NCBI GenBank assembly: GCA_019247195.1 | Contig: JAFAPI010000161.1 | Location: 1 to 33,072 of the forward strand | From: Gammaproteobacteria bacterium | Lineage (GTDB): Bacteria; Pseudomonadota; Gammaproteobacteria; Steroidobacterales; Steroidobacteraceae | DNA length: 33,072 nt | Direction of reading: 5' to 3' | In this document: positions 23,468 through 32,270 of the stretch, one piece after another | Layout of the letters: every line of letters begins with the position of its first letter | Position numbering within the stretch: the first letter of the stretch is position 1 | The notes under the pieces: model-generated | The model's input: the letters and a program-made list of their open reading frames with translations, nothing else | What the model was told of the DNA's origin: nothing | Database searches by the model: none | Translations under genes and position numbers: made by a program

Positions 23468-24025
23468 ATGAAGCAGGCGCTGATCGTCATCGACGTGCAG
23501 GAGTCGTTCCGCAGTCGTCCCTATTTCACCGCCGAAGAGGTGCCGGGCTTCCTGCGCAACGTGCAGTCGCTCATCAACCGCTGCGCCGCGCGCGGCATCG
23601 CGGTCGTACAGGTGTTTCACTGCGAGGGCGGCGATGCCGCCAACCCCTTCACGCTCGCCTCCGGCCAGGTGCGCGCCATGGCCGAGCTGGCGCTGCAGCC
23701 CGACCTGGTGGTGCACAAGTCGGTGCACTCCGCGCTCCTCGGCCGCACCGCCGAGGGCGAGACGCTCGAGGCCTGGCTGCGCGCGCGGGGCATCGGCGAG
23801 CTGCTGATCAGCGGGATCCGCACCGAGCAGTGCTGCGAGACGACCGCGCGGCACGCTTCCGACCTCGGCTTCAAGGTGCGCTACGTCACGGATGCGACGC
23901 TCACCTTCCCGATGCACACGCGCGGGGGGCGGCGCGTGTCGCCGGCGGAGATCCGCGAGCGCACGGAAATGGTCCTCGACGAGCGATTCGCCACGATCGT
24001 CTCGACCGCGGGCGCGCTCGCCTGA
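23468..24025 (+). CDS. Isochorismatase-family cysteine hydrolase
   Basis: A 185-residue isochorismatase-like hydrolase. The expected catalytic triad is visible: Asp9 in ALIVIDVQ, Lys84 in LVVHKSVHSALLG and Cys122 in GIRTEQCCETTARHA. A second cysteine follows directly, where many relatives have valine. Members cleave isochorismate, nicotinamide or other amides, so the substrate is open. The ATG at 23468 has a strong GGGAGAG ribosome-binding site eight bases upstream; the longer open frame lacks similarity. The roughly 80-base leader after the terminator is AT-rich (TATATC, TATAAA) and probably holds the promoter. The gene's TGA overlaps the ATG of the following GlxA-type regulator (TGATG), so the two are coupled and the regulator may control the hydrolase. 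Confidence 0.87.
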   Translation: MKQALIVIDVQESFRSRPYFTAEEVPGFLRNVQSLINRCAARGIAVVQVFHCEGGDAANPFTLASGQVRAMAELALQPDLVVHKSVHSALLGRTAEGETLEAWLRARGIGELLISGIRTEQCCETTARHASDLGFKVRYVTDATLTFPMHTRGGRRVSPAEIRERTEMVLDERFATIVSTAGALA

Positions 24026-24993
24026 TGGGGGCGGGGGGCACCCGCGAGGTCCTCTTTGTCCTGCAGCCGCAGCTGGTGCTGCTGGACCTGGCCGGTCCGG
24101 CCGATGCGTTCCGCAATGCCAACCAGCAGCAGCCCGGCAGCTACCGGCTGCGCTTCGTGGCCGCGCAGCGCGAGCTCACCGCGGCCGGCGGTCTGACTCT
24201 CGCCGCCCTCGAGCCGCTGCCGGCGCGCGTCGGTGCCGAATGCATCCTGGTGCTGCACGGGCTGGTCGGCGAGCCCGTCGACCCGACCCGCCCCGGGACG
24301 CGCGAGGTGATCGACTGGCTGCGCTCGGCTGCGGTGCGGCCCGGTACCCTCATGTGCGTATGCGCCGGGAGCGTACTCGCGGCACACGCCGGCCTGCTGG
24401 CGCGCCGCACCTGCACCACCCATCACGTGCACCTCGAGGAGCTGCGCCGCGTCGAGCCGAGCGCGCAGGTGCTCGCGAACCGCATCTTCGTCGAGGACGG
24501 CCCGGTGTTCACCAGCGCCGGGGTGACGGCCGGGCTGGATCTCGCGCTGCACCTCATCGGCGTGCAGCTCGGCGCCCGCATCGCCGCCGACATCGCCCGC
24601 GACCTGGTCGTCTACCTGCGCCGCTCCGGCACCGACCCGGCCCTCTCGCCGTGGGTGATGCACCGCAACCACCTGCACCCGGCCGTGCACCGCGTCCAGG
24701 ACGCGGTGACGCGCGATCCCGCTGCACGCTGGAATGCCGCCGCGCTCGCCGCGGTTGCCTGCACCAGCCAGCGCAACCTGACGCGCCTGTTCGCCGAGCA
24801 CGCGCGCTGCAGCCCGCTCGATTACGTGCAGCTGATCCGCTTCGCGCTGGCGCGGCAGCTGGTCACGCAGAGCCGCCTGGACCTGGAGCGCGTGGCGCTC
24901 AGCGCGGGGTTCCACTCGGCGCAGCACCTGCGGCGGGTATGGGCGCGCTGGGAGGCGCGGCCGCCGAGCGCCCTGCGACCGCCGCGGGCCTAA
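24025..24993 (+). CDS. GlxA-family AraC-type transcriptional regulator
   Basis: A 322-residue regulator with an N-terminal DJ-1/PfpI-like (class I glutamine amidotransferase-like) domain and a C-terminal AraC helix-turn-helix domain. The first is seen in EVLFVLQPQLVLLDLAGPADAFRNAN and in the nucleophile-elbow-like TLMCVCAGSVLAAHAGLLARR with its cysteine. The second is seen in WNAAALAAVACTSQRNLTRLFAEHARCSPLDYVQLIRFALA and VALSAGFHSAQHLRRVW, containing both HTH units. Such proteins usually sense a small nitrogenous compound and activate neighbouring catabolic genes. The ATG at 24025 overlaps the stop of the isochorismatase-like gene. A longer open frame to the left is an artefact of the other gene. 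The convergent peptidase gene ends 15 bases away. Confidence 0.87.
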   Translation: MGAGGTREVLFVLQPQLVLLDLAGPADAFRNANQQQPGSYRLRFVAAQRELTAAGGLTLAALEPLPARVGAECILVLHGLVGEPVDPTRPGTREVIDWLRSAAVRPGTLMCVCAGSVLAAHAGLLARRTCTTHHVHLEELRRVEPSAQVLANRIFVEDGPVFTSAGVTAGLDLALHLIGVQLGARIAADIARDLVVYLRRSGTDPALSPWVMHRNHLHPAVHRVQDAVTRDPAARWNAAALAAVACTSQRNLTRLFAEHARCSPLDYVQLIRFALARQLVTQSRLDLERVALSAGFHSAQHLRRVWARWEARPPSALRPPRA

Positions 24994-25008
24994 CGGCGGG
25001 TCAGGGTC

Positions 25009-25920
25009 TCAGTAGATGGCGATGTCGCGGCGGCCGTTCGAGTCGCGCGCGCCACGGAACATCCCCTCGGTGCTGAAATCCATGACGATGCGCCCGGCGT
25101 GGTCGAGCGCGATCAGCCCGCCGTCGCCGCCGAGCGCGGGCAGCACCTGGTGCAGCAGCTCCGCCACCGCCGCCTCGAGCGTCAGGCCGCGGTGCTCTAC
25201 CGCGGCGCAGACGTGGTGCGCCGCCACGGCACGGATGAAGTACTCGCCGTGGCCGGTGGCCGAGACCGCGCAGACGCCATTCTTCGCGTAGGTGCCCGCG
25301 CCGATGATCGGCGAGTCGCCGACGCGCCCGGGGCGCTTGTTGGTCATGCCGCCGGTCGAGGTGGCGGCGGCGAGATTACCGGCCGCATCGCGCGCCACCG
25401 CTCCGACCGTGCCCTGCGCGGCCGGCGGCACGAGGTCCGACACGCGCGTACCGCGCTGCTCGGCGTCGAGCTGCTCGAGCCGCTCGGCGGTGCGGAAGTA
25501 CTGGTTGGGCACGAGCGTGAGGCCCTGCTCGAGCGCGAATTCCTCCGCGCCGGCACCCACCAGCAGCACGTGGCGCGACTTCTCCATCACGTGCCGGGCC
25601 AGCTCGATCGGGTTCTTCACGTGCCGTAGCGAGGCGACCGCGCCGGCGCGCATCTGCCGCCCGTCCATGATCGCCGCGTCGAGCTCCGCCGCGCCGTCGC
25701 GCGTGAGCGCCGCGCCGTGGCCCGCATTGAAGCTGGCATCGTCCTCGAGCAGCCGTACCGCGGCGCACACCGCATCCAGCGCGCTGCCGCCTGCCTCGAG
25801 CAGCGCGTAACCCGCATCGAGCGCGCGCTCGAGACCCGCGCGGTAGCGTGCCTCGCGCTCCGCCGCGAGGCTCGCACGCGGCACGGCGCCCGCTCCGCCG
25901 TGGATGGCGATGGCGTGCAT
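25009..25920 (-). CDS. iaaA: Isoaspartyl peptidase / plant-type L-asparaginase
   Basis: A 303-residue N-terminal-nucleophile hydrolase. The N-terminus HAIAIHGGAGAVPR is diagnostic. The autocleavage site is in AAQGTVGAVARD with Thr171 as the nucleophile of the mature beta-subunit. GNLAAATSTGGMTNKRPGRVGDSPIIGAGTYA and SATGHGEYFIR follow, as in E. coli IaaA. It removes isoaspartyl residues from peptides and hydrolyses asparagine. No export signal is seen. The ATG at 25920 puts the family start at residue 2; an extended in-frame version adds only an arginine-rich shadow. It diverges from the pyruvate carboxylase locus across about 180 bases and is convergent with the GlxA-type gene. Confidence 0.9.
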   Translation of the reverse strand: MHAIAIHGGAGAVPRASLAAEREARYRAGLERALDAGYALLEAGGSALDAVCAAVRLLEDDASFNAGHGAALTRDGAAELDAAIMDGRQMRAGAVASLRHVKNPIELARHVMEKSRHVLLVGAGAEEFALEQGLTLVPNQYFRTAERLEQLDAEQRGTRVSDLVPPAAQGTVGAVARDAAGNLAAATSTGGMTNKRPGRVGDSPIIGAGTYAKNGVCAVSATGHGEYFIRAVAAHHVCAAVEHRGLTLEAAVAELLHQVLPALGGDGGLIALDHAGRIVMDFSTEGMFRGARDSNGRRDIAIY

Positions 25921-26102
25921 CAGGGCGTCTCGCGCGCGGCGCTCGTCTGCGGCGCGAGCGGCGGCTCGGCGCCGCACGCGACGGCCCACGGAGACGTTAT
26001 CGCGAGCCAGCTGCGGCGCGACATGTCACCCTCCAAAGCGGCTATGATCGCCACGCCGTTTCCGCGCGGGCTCCCGCGCCGGCGCGGCCCCCCGACACGA
26101 CG

Positions 26103-26726
26103 GTGCATCTTAAAGTGAATCCCGCCCACCCGCAGCGGATCCGCAGCCTGCTGGTCGCCAACCGCGGCGAGATCGCCATCCGGGTGCTGCGCGCGGCGAG
26201 CGAGCTCGGGCTGCGCACCGTCGCGGTGTACTCGCACGAGGACCGCTTCTCGCTGCACCGGACCAAGGCCGACGAGGCTTACCCGGTCGGCGCGGGGCGC
26301 GGGCCGATCGAGGCCTACCTCGACGTGCCGGACCTGCTGCGTATCGCCCACGCGGCGCAGGTCGATGCGGTGCACCCCGGCTACGGCTTCCTCGCCGAGC
26401 ACCCGGAGTTCGCCGCCGCCTGCGAGGCGGCCGGGCTGATCTTCGTCGGCCCGAGCCCGCAGACCCTGCGCGTGCTGGGCAACAAGGTGAGCGCGCGCGC
26501 GCTCGCGGCGGGAGCCGGCGTGGCGGTGATGCCGGCGACCGGACCCCTGCCGGCGGACCCGGCGGCCGTCGCCCGCCTCGCGGCCGCCATCGGCTACCCG
26601 CTGATGCTCAAGGCGAGCTGGGGCGGGGGCGGGCGCGGCATGCGTCGCATCGAGGACGCGGCGCAGCTCGAGGAGCTGCTGCCGCTCGCGCGGCGCGAGG
26701 CGCGCGCCGCCTTCGGCAACGACTAG
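26103..26726 (+). pseudogene. pyc: Pyruvate carboxylase, N-terminal fragment ended by an in-frame TAG
   Basis: This is the first 207 codons of a single-chain pyruvate carboxylase. It contains the biotin-carboxylase N-domain (SLLVANRGEIAIRVLRAA, AVHPGYGFLAEHPEFA) and the start of the ATP-grasp domain (GNKVSARALA, LMLKASWGGGGRGMRRI). The reading stops at TAG 26724-26726 in AAFGND-stop-VYLEKLV, where relatives have GNDEVYLEK; GAG to TAG is one base. The coding frame simply continues after the stop, so this is a nonsense interruption and not a domain boundary. The start is uncertain: GTG at 26103 or 26115 give plausible lengths, with no good ribosome-binding site. A TATGAT at 26043 may be part of the promoter. 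Alone, this fragment cannot be active. Confidence 0.8.
26724..26726 (+). other. Premature amber codon in pyc
   Basis: TAG replaces the GAG expected for glutamate in the conserved GNDEVYLEK stretch, four codons before the glutamate equivalent to the ATP-grasp residue of E. coli AccC. The next codon is GTG, which could in principle restart translation, but no ribosome-binding site precedes it. Neighbouring genes (argH, the P-II gene, qor, ilvH) use TAG as their true stop, so the codon is not reassigned in this genome. Confidence 0.9.
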
Positions 26727-29585
26727 GTGTACCTCGAGAAGCTGGTGGGCCGGGCGCGGCACGTGGAAGTGCAGATCCTCGGCGATGCGCACGGCAACCT
26801 CGTGCACCTTTTCGAGCGCGACTGCACGGTGCAGCGCCGCAACCAGAAGGTGGTCGAGCGCGCCCCCGCGCTCTTTCTCAGCGAGGCGCAGCGCGCCGAG
26901 CTGTGCGCGGCGGCGCTGGCGATCGGCCGCGCCGCCGAGTACCGCAACGCCGGCACCGTCGAGTTCCTGCAGGACGCCGACAGCGGCCGCTGCTACTTCA
27001 TCGAGGTGAATCCGCGCATCCAGGTCGAGCACACGGTCACCGAGTGCGCGACCGGCATCGACCTGGTGAAGGCGCAGCTGCGCATCGCGGGCGGGGCGCG
27101 CCTCGGCAGCGCCGCCAGCGGCGTGCCGGAGCAGGCGCAGATCCGCCTCCACGCCCACGCCCTGCAGTGCCGCATCACCACCGAGGACCCGGAAGACAAC
27201 TTCGTCCCCGACTACGGTCGCATCAGCGCCTACCGCAGCCCGGCAGGCTTCGGCATCCGGCTCGACGCCGGCACCGCCTACACCGGCGCGATCATCACCC
27301 GCTCCTACGACTCGCTGCTGGTGAAGGTGACGGCCTGGGCGCCGGAGGCGGAGGAGACCATCGCGCGCATGCACCGGGCGCTCGCCGAGTTCCGCATCCG
27401 CGGCGTCATGACCAACCTGCGTTTCCTCGACCAGCTGATCACGCACCCACGCTTCGCCGCCGCCGACTACACCACGCGCTTCATCGAGGAGACGCCCGAG
27501 TTGCTGCGCGCGCCGCGCAAGCGCGACCGCGCCACGCGCATCCTCACCTTCATCGCCGACACCATCGTCAACGGCAACGCCGAGCTGCGCGGCCGGCCGC
27601 GGCCGGCGCCGACCGAGGTGCGCCTGCCGCCCGGGGCGCTGGCGGCGCCCGCGCCCGGTACGCGCCAGCGCCTCGAGGCGCTCGGGCCGGAGGGCTTCGC
27701 GCGCTGGATGCTCGCCGAGGAGCGGGTGCTGGTCACCGACACGACGCTGCGCGATGCGCACCAGTCCCTGCTCGCCACGCGCCTGCGCACCCGCGACATG
27801 CTGGCGATCGCCCCCTACTACGCGGCGCGGCTGCCGCAGCTGTTCTCGCTCGAGTGCTGGGGCGGAGCCACCTTCGACGTGGCGCTGCGCTACCTGCGCG
27901 AGGATCCCTGGCAGCGCCTCGTGGCGCTGCGCGCGGCGGTGCCGAACCTGCTGCTGCAGATGCTGCTGCGCTCGGCCAACGCGGTGGGCTACACCAACTA
28001 CCCGGACAACGTCGTGCGCTTCTTCGTGGCGCGCGCCGCGGCCAACGGCATCGACCTGTTCCGGATCTTCGACTCGCTCAACTGGGTGGAGAACATGCGC
28101 GTCGCGATCGAGGCGGTGCGCGAGTCGGGCAAGCTCGCCGAGGGGGCGCTCTGCTACACGGGGAACCTGAGCGATCCGCGCGAGCGCAAGTACACCCTCG
28201 ACTACTACGTGCGCCTGGGGCGCGAGCTCAAGGCCGCCGGTGTGCACCTGCTCGGCATCAAGGACATGGCGGGCCTGTGCCGACCGCGCGCCGCCTATGA
28301 GCTGGTGCGCGCGCTCAAGCAGGAGACGGGCCTGCCGGTGCACTTTCACACCCATGACACCTCCGGGATCGGCGCGGCGAGCGTGCTGGCGGCGGTCGCC
28401 GCCGGGGCGGACGCGGTCGATGCCGCGATGGATGCCCTGAGCGGGCTCACCTCGCAACCGAACCTCGGCTCGCTCATCGAGGCGCTGCGCTTCTCGCCGC
28501 GCGACACGCAGCTCGACCCTGACGCGGTGCGCGCCCTCTCCGCCTACTGGGAGCAGGTGCGGCGCCAGTACGCGGCCTTCGAGAGCGAGATGCGCGCCGG
28601 GGCCTCCGAGGTCTACGTCCATGGCATGCCGGGCGGTCAGTACACCAACCTGCGCGAGCAGGCGCGTGCCCTCGGCATCGAGGCCGCGCGCTGGCCGGAG
28701 GTCGCGGCCGCCTACGCGACGGTGAACGAGCTGCTGGGCGACCTCATCAAGGTGACGCCGACCTCGAAGATGGTCGGCGATCTGGCCCTGCTCATGGTGA
28801 GCGCCGGCCTGACGCGCGAGCAGCTGCTCGACCCGCACACCCCGGTGGCATTCCCGGCTTCGGTGGTGCAGTTCTTCCGCGGCGATCTCGGCCAGCCGCA
28901 CGGCGGCTTCCCGCAGGCGCTGGCCCGCAAGGTGCTGCAGGGCGAGGAGCCGAGCCGTGCGCGTCCGGGGGCGCGGCTCGCGCCGGTCGACCTCGCCGCC
29001 GAGCGCACCCGCATCCAGGCCGAGCTGCCGCGCCCGGTGAGCGATGAGGATCTCGCCTCGCACCTCATGTACCCGCGCGTCTGGCAGAGCTACGCGCGCG
29101 AGCGCGCCCGCCACGGCGACCCGAGCATCCTGCCGACGCCGGTGTTCTTCTACGGCATGGAGCCCGGCCAGGAGATCGCGGTCGATCTCGAGCGCGGCAA
29201 GACCCTCATCGTGCGCTACCTCGCCAGCAGCGAGCCGCACGAGGACGGCACGCGCACGGTGTTCTTCGAGCTGAACGGACAGCCGCGCTCGGTGCGCACC
29301 GCGGACCGCAGCATCGCGCCGCGGGCGGCACCGCCGCGTGCGGCCACCGATAACCCCGCGCACGTCGGCGCGCCGATGCCGGGGGTGGTGGCGAGCGTGG
29401 CCGTCCAGGCCGGCGCCGCGGTGGCGCCCGGCACGCTGCTCGTCACGCTCGAGGCGATGAAGATGGAGACCGCGGTGCGCGCCGAGCGCGCCGGCACGGT
29501 CGAGGAGGTGCTGGTGCGGGCCGGGCAGACGGTGGAGGCGCGGGACCTGCTGCTGCGACTCGCTACGCCCGCGCCGCCTCCCTGA
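26727..29585 (+). CDS. pyc: Pyruvate carboxylase, remainder after the TAG (rest of biotin carboxylase, carboxyltransferase, biotin carrier)
   Basis: 952 codons continuing pyruvate carboxylase in the same frame. They hold the second half of the biotin carboxylase (VYLEKLVGRARHVEVQILGD, CTVQRRNQKVVE, IEVNPRIQVEHTVTE), then the carboxyltransferase (TTLRDAHQS from 338, FDSLNWVENM, Lys512 in GIKDMAGL, SGLTSQPN). At the end is the biotin carrier domain with EAMKMET and the biotinylated Lys912. With the upstream fragment the total is about 1160 residues, the normal length, and no other defect is visible. The enzyme would carboxylate pyruvate to oxaloacetate. Whether it is made depends on amber readthrough, reinitiation at the adjacent GTG, or the TAG being a sequencing or assembly error. 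The 3' end overlaps the convergent flavoprotein gene by 23 bases. Confidence 0.85.
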   Translation: MYLEKLVGRARHVEVQILGDAHGNLVHLFERDCTVQRRNQKVVERAPALFLSEAQRAELCAAALAIGRAAEYRNAGTVEFLQDADSGRCYFIEVNPRIQVEHTVTECATGIDLVKAQLRIAGGARLGSAASGVPEQAQIRLHAHALQCRITTEDPEDNFVPDYGRISAYRSPAGFGIRLDAGTAYTGAIITRSYDSLLVKVTAWAPEAEETIARMHRALAEFRIRGVMTNLRFLDQLITHPRFAAADYTTRFIEETPELLRAPRKRDRATRILTFIADTIVNGNAELRGRPRPAPTEVRLPPGALAAPAPGTRQRLEALGPEGFARWMLAEERVLVTDTTLRDAHQSLLATRLRTRDMLAIAPYYAARLPQLFSLECWGGATFDVALRYLREDPWQRLVALRAAVPNLLLQMLLRSANAVGYTNYPDNVVRFFVARAAANGIDLFRIFDSLNWVENMRVAIEAVRESGKLAEGALCYTGNLSDPRERKYTLDYYVRLGRELKAAGVHLLGIKDMAGLCRPRAAYELVRALKQETGLPVHFHTHDTSGIGAASVLAAVAAGADAVDAAMDALSGLTSQPNLGSLIEALRFSPRDTQLDPDAVRALSAYWEQVRRQYAAFESEMRAGASEVYVHGMPGGQYTNLREQARALGIEAARWPEVAAAYATVNELLGDLIKVTPTSKMVGDLALLMVSAGLTREQLLDPHTPVAFPASVVQFFRGDLGQPHGGFPQALARKVLQGEEPSRARPGARLAPVDLAAERTRIQAELPRPVSDEDLASHLMYPRVWQSYARERARHGDPSILPTPVFFYGMEPGQEIAVDLERGKTLIVRYLASSEPHEDGTRTVFFELNGQPRSVRTADRSIAPRAAPPRAATDNPAHVGAPMPGVVASVAVQAGAAVAPGTLLVTLEAMKMETAVRAERAGTVEEVLVRAGQTVEARDLLLRLATPAPPP

Positions 29586-30792
29586 GAGGTACCGCCGGGT
29601 CGGCGAGCCGCGTCGCATCGACGCGCGCATGCGCGGCGATGAGCTTGCGCGCCGCGAGCTGCTCGCGCGGACTGTTGACGGTATCGATGGCGATCAGCTC
29701 GTCCCCGCGCAGGTAGCAGGCGCAGAAGCTGCGCGTCGCCGGGTCCCCGCGCAGCACCAGGCGGTCATAGCCGGCGTTGACCCCCACGATGATGAGCTTC
29801 AGGTCGTACTGATCCGACCAGAACCAGGGCACCTTCTCGTGCGGCGTCGGCGTGCCGAGCAGGTTGAGGGCGACCGTGGTGCCCTGCTCGAAGGCGTTGT
29901 CGACCGACTCGAGCCGCAGGTGCCGCCCGTACTGGCGGTTGAGATGGTTGGCGCAGTCGCCGGCGGCGTACACGTCGGGAGCGGAGCTGCGACAGTGCGC
30001 ATCCGTTACCACGCCGTTCTCGCACTCGAGCCCCGCCGCGCGCGCGAGCTCGTCCGCGGGGGCGACCCCGACGGCGAGCAGGACCAGGTCGGCCGGGTAC
30101 TCACCCCCGTCGCGGGTGAGGACGATGCGCACGCGCCCGCTGCGCGCATCGGCGTGCAGCGCCGCCACCTGCGCGCCGCAGTGGATGCGCACCCCCGCGC
30201 GCCGGTGCTCGGCCTCGTAGAACGCGGACACCTCCGGGCACGTCACCCGCCCCATGACCCGCTCGGCCATCTCGAGCACGTCGACCTCGAGGCCCAGCTC
30301 GCGCACGGTGGCCGCCACCTCGAGCCCGATGTACCCCCCGCCCAGGACCACCAGGCGCGCGCCCGGACGGCACTCGGCGCGGATGCGATCGACGTCCGCG
30401 ATGCTGCGCAGGCTGTACACGCCGGGCAGGTCGATGCCCGGCACCGGGAGCGAGCGCGGCCGGCTGCCGGTGGCGAGCAGCAGCGCATCGAAGGACAACG
30501 CCGCCTCGTCCTCGAGCCGCACCTGCCGCTCGCGCGGGTCGATCGCGCTCACGCGCCGCCCGAGGAGCGTCGTGACCTTGTGCTCGGTATAGAAGTGCGC
30601 CGGGCGGATCAGCAGCCGCTCGCGCTCGAGGCTGCCGGCCAGGTACTTCTTAGAGAGCGGCGGACGCTGGTAGGGAAGCCACGGCTCCTCGCCGACGAGC
30701 GTGAGCGAGCCGGTGAAGCCGCGCCGCCGCAGCGTGTCGATGGCCTGCACCGCGACCTGACCGGCGCCGACGATCACGATGTGCCCGAGCAT
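29563..30792 (-). CDS. FAD-dependent NAD(P)H:ferredoxin/rubredoxin reductase
   Basis: A 409-residue two-dinucleotide-binding flavoprotein of the putidaredoxin/rubredoxin reductase type. FAD binds at IVIVGAGQVAVQAID (4-18), though the third glycine of the GxGxxG is alanine. LVGEEPWLPYQRPPLSKKYL (35-54) is diagnostic for this subgroup. The NAD site is LVVLGGGYIGLEVAATV, and the second FAD motif is VYAAGDCANH. The C-terminal VPWFWSDQYDLKLIIVG is also characteristic. It passes electrons from NAD(P)H to a [2Fe-2S] ferredoxin or rubredoxin; no such partner is in the window. The ATG at 30792 gives the expected N-terminus. The 3' end overlaps the pyruvate carboxylase gene tail to tail. It diverges from the P-II gene. 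Confidence 0.87.
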   Translation of the reverse strand: MLGHIVIVGAGQVAVQAIDTLRRRGFTGSLTLVGEEPWLPYQRPPLSKKYLAGSLERERLLIRPAHFYTEHKVTTLLGRRVSAIDPRERQVRLEDEAALSFDALLLATGSRPRSLPVPGIDLPGVYSLRSIADVDRIRAECRPGARLVVLGGGYIGLEVAATVRELGLEVDVLEMAERVMGRVTCPEVSAFYEAEHRRAGVRIHCGAQVAALHADARSGRVRIVLTRDGGEYPADLVLLAVGVAPADELARAAGLECENGVVTDAHCRSSAPDVYAAGDCANHLNRQYGRHLRLESVDNAFEQGTTVALNLLGTPTPHEKVPWFWSDQYDLKLIIVGVNAGYDRLVLRGDPATRSFCACYLRGDELIAIDTVNSPREQLAARKLIAAHARVDATRLADPAVPLREAARA

Positions 30793-30805
30793 GACCGAAG
30801 GATAG

Positions 30806-31285
<480 letters not shown>

Positions 31286-31292
31286 GGCTGCC

Positions 31293-32270
31293 ATGTCGCG
31301 CGCCATCCGCTTCCACAAGACCGGCGGCCCCGAGGTGCTCACCCTGGAGGAGCTCGAGGTCGGCCCGCCGGGCCCCGGCGAGGTGCAGATCCGTCACACC
31401 GCGATCGGCCTCAACTACATCGACGTCTACGACCGCACCGGCCTCTACCCGGTGGCCTCGCTCCCGAGCGGCCTGGGCCGCGAGGCCGCGGGGGTGGTGA
31501 GCGCGCTCGGCCGCGGGGTGCGCACGCTGCGGGTCGGCGAGCGCGTCGCCTACGTCTGGCCGGTGCCGGGCGCCTACTGCGAGGTGCGCAACGTGCCCGC
31601 CGAGCGCGTGGTGCGCGTGCCGCGCGGCATCGCCGACGAGCAGGCGGCGGCGCTGATGCTGAAGGGCCTGACCGCGCACTTCCTGCTGCGGCGCACGCAC
31701 CGCGTGGCCCGCGGCGAGACGCTGCTGGTGCACGCCGCGGCCGGCGGGGTCGGACTGCTGCTGTGCCAGTGGGCGCGCGCGCTCGGCGCGCGGGTCATCG
31801 GTGTCGTCGGCAGCGAGGCGAAGGCCGAGCTCGCCCGCCGCCACGGCTGCCGCCACGTGCTCATCTCGGGGCGCGACGAGCTCGCCCCCTCGGTGCGCGC
31901 GCTCACCAAGGGTCAGGGGGTGCGCGTGGTCTACGACGCGGTCGGCAAGGACACCTTCATGGAGTCCCTCGACTGCCTGCAGAAGCTCGGCCTGATGGTG
32001 AGTTACGGCAACGCCTCCGGCGCCCCGCCGGCCATCAGCCCGCTCGAGCTCTCGCGCCGCGGCTCGCTGTTCCTCACCCGGCCGACGCTCTTTCACTACA
32101 CCGGCACGCGTCCCGAACTCGAGCGCGCCGCGCGCGAGCTCTTCGCGGTGGTGCGCGCGGGCAAGGTGAAGGTGCTGATCGGCCAGCGCTATCCGCTCGC
32201 CCAGGCCGCGGACGCCCAGCGCGACCTGGAGGGCCGGCGCACCACCGGCGCCACGGTGCTGCTGCCCTAG
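31293..32270 (+). CDS. qor: NADPH:quinone oxidoreductase (zeta-crystallin type)
   Basis: A 325-residue zinc-independent medium-chain dehydrogenase/reductase close to E. coli QorA (327). The start RAIRFHKTGGPEVLTLEELEVG and the segment IGLNYIDVYDRTGLYP are characteristic. The NADPH-binding motif is VHAAAGGVGLLLCQWARALGA, followed by VVYDAVGKDTFMESLDCL. It reduces quinones with NADPH, usually one electron at a time. The zinc ligands of alcohol dehydrogenases are absent. It starts 7 bases after the P-II gene with AGGG upstream and probably shares its sigma-54 transcript. Its TAG stop and that of the convergent ilvH lie in one CTAG palindrome. Confidence 0.9.
   Translation: MSRAIRFHKTGGPEVLTLEELEVGPPGPGEVQIRHTAIGLNYIDVYDRTGLYPVASLPSGLGREAAGVVSALGRGVRTLRVGERVAYVWPVPGAYCEVRNVPAERVVRVPRGIADEQAAALMLKGLTAHFLLRRTHRVARGETLLVHAAAGGVGLLLCQWARALGARVIGVVGSEAKAELARRHGCRHVLISGRDELAPSVRALTKGQGVRVVYDAVGKDTFMESLDCLQKLGLMVSYGNASGAPPAISPLELSRRGSLFLTRPTLFHYTGTRPELERAARELFAVVRAGKVKVLIGQRYPLAQAADAQRDLEGRRTTGATVLLP

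Noticed and set aside
26724-26726. Reassignment of TAG to an amino acid in this organism
   Set aside because: argH, the P-II gene, qor and ilvH all end in TAG at the expected family lengths, so TAG works as stop here.
26103-29585. A natural two-subunit pyruvate carboxylase
   Set aside because: Two-subunit enzymes divide between the biotin carboxylase and carboxyltransferase domains. Here the break is inside the ATP-grasp fold, and only one base differs from an uninterrupted frame.
25920-29630. A 1236-codon open frame antisense to pyruvate carboxylase
   Set aside because: It is Arg/Ala/His-rich with no family motifs, and lies opposite a well-conserved gene. In DNA this GC-rich, stop codons are rare in antisense frames.
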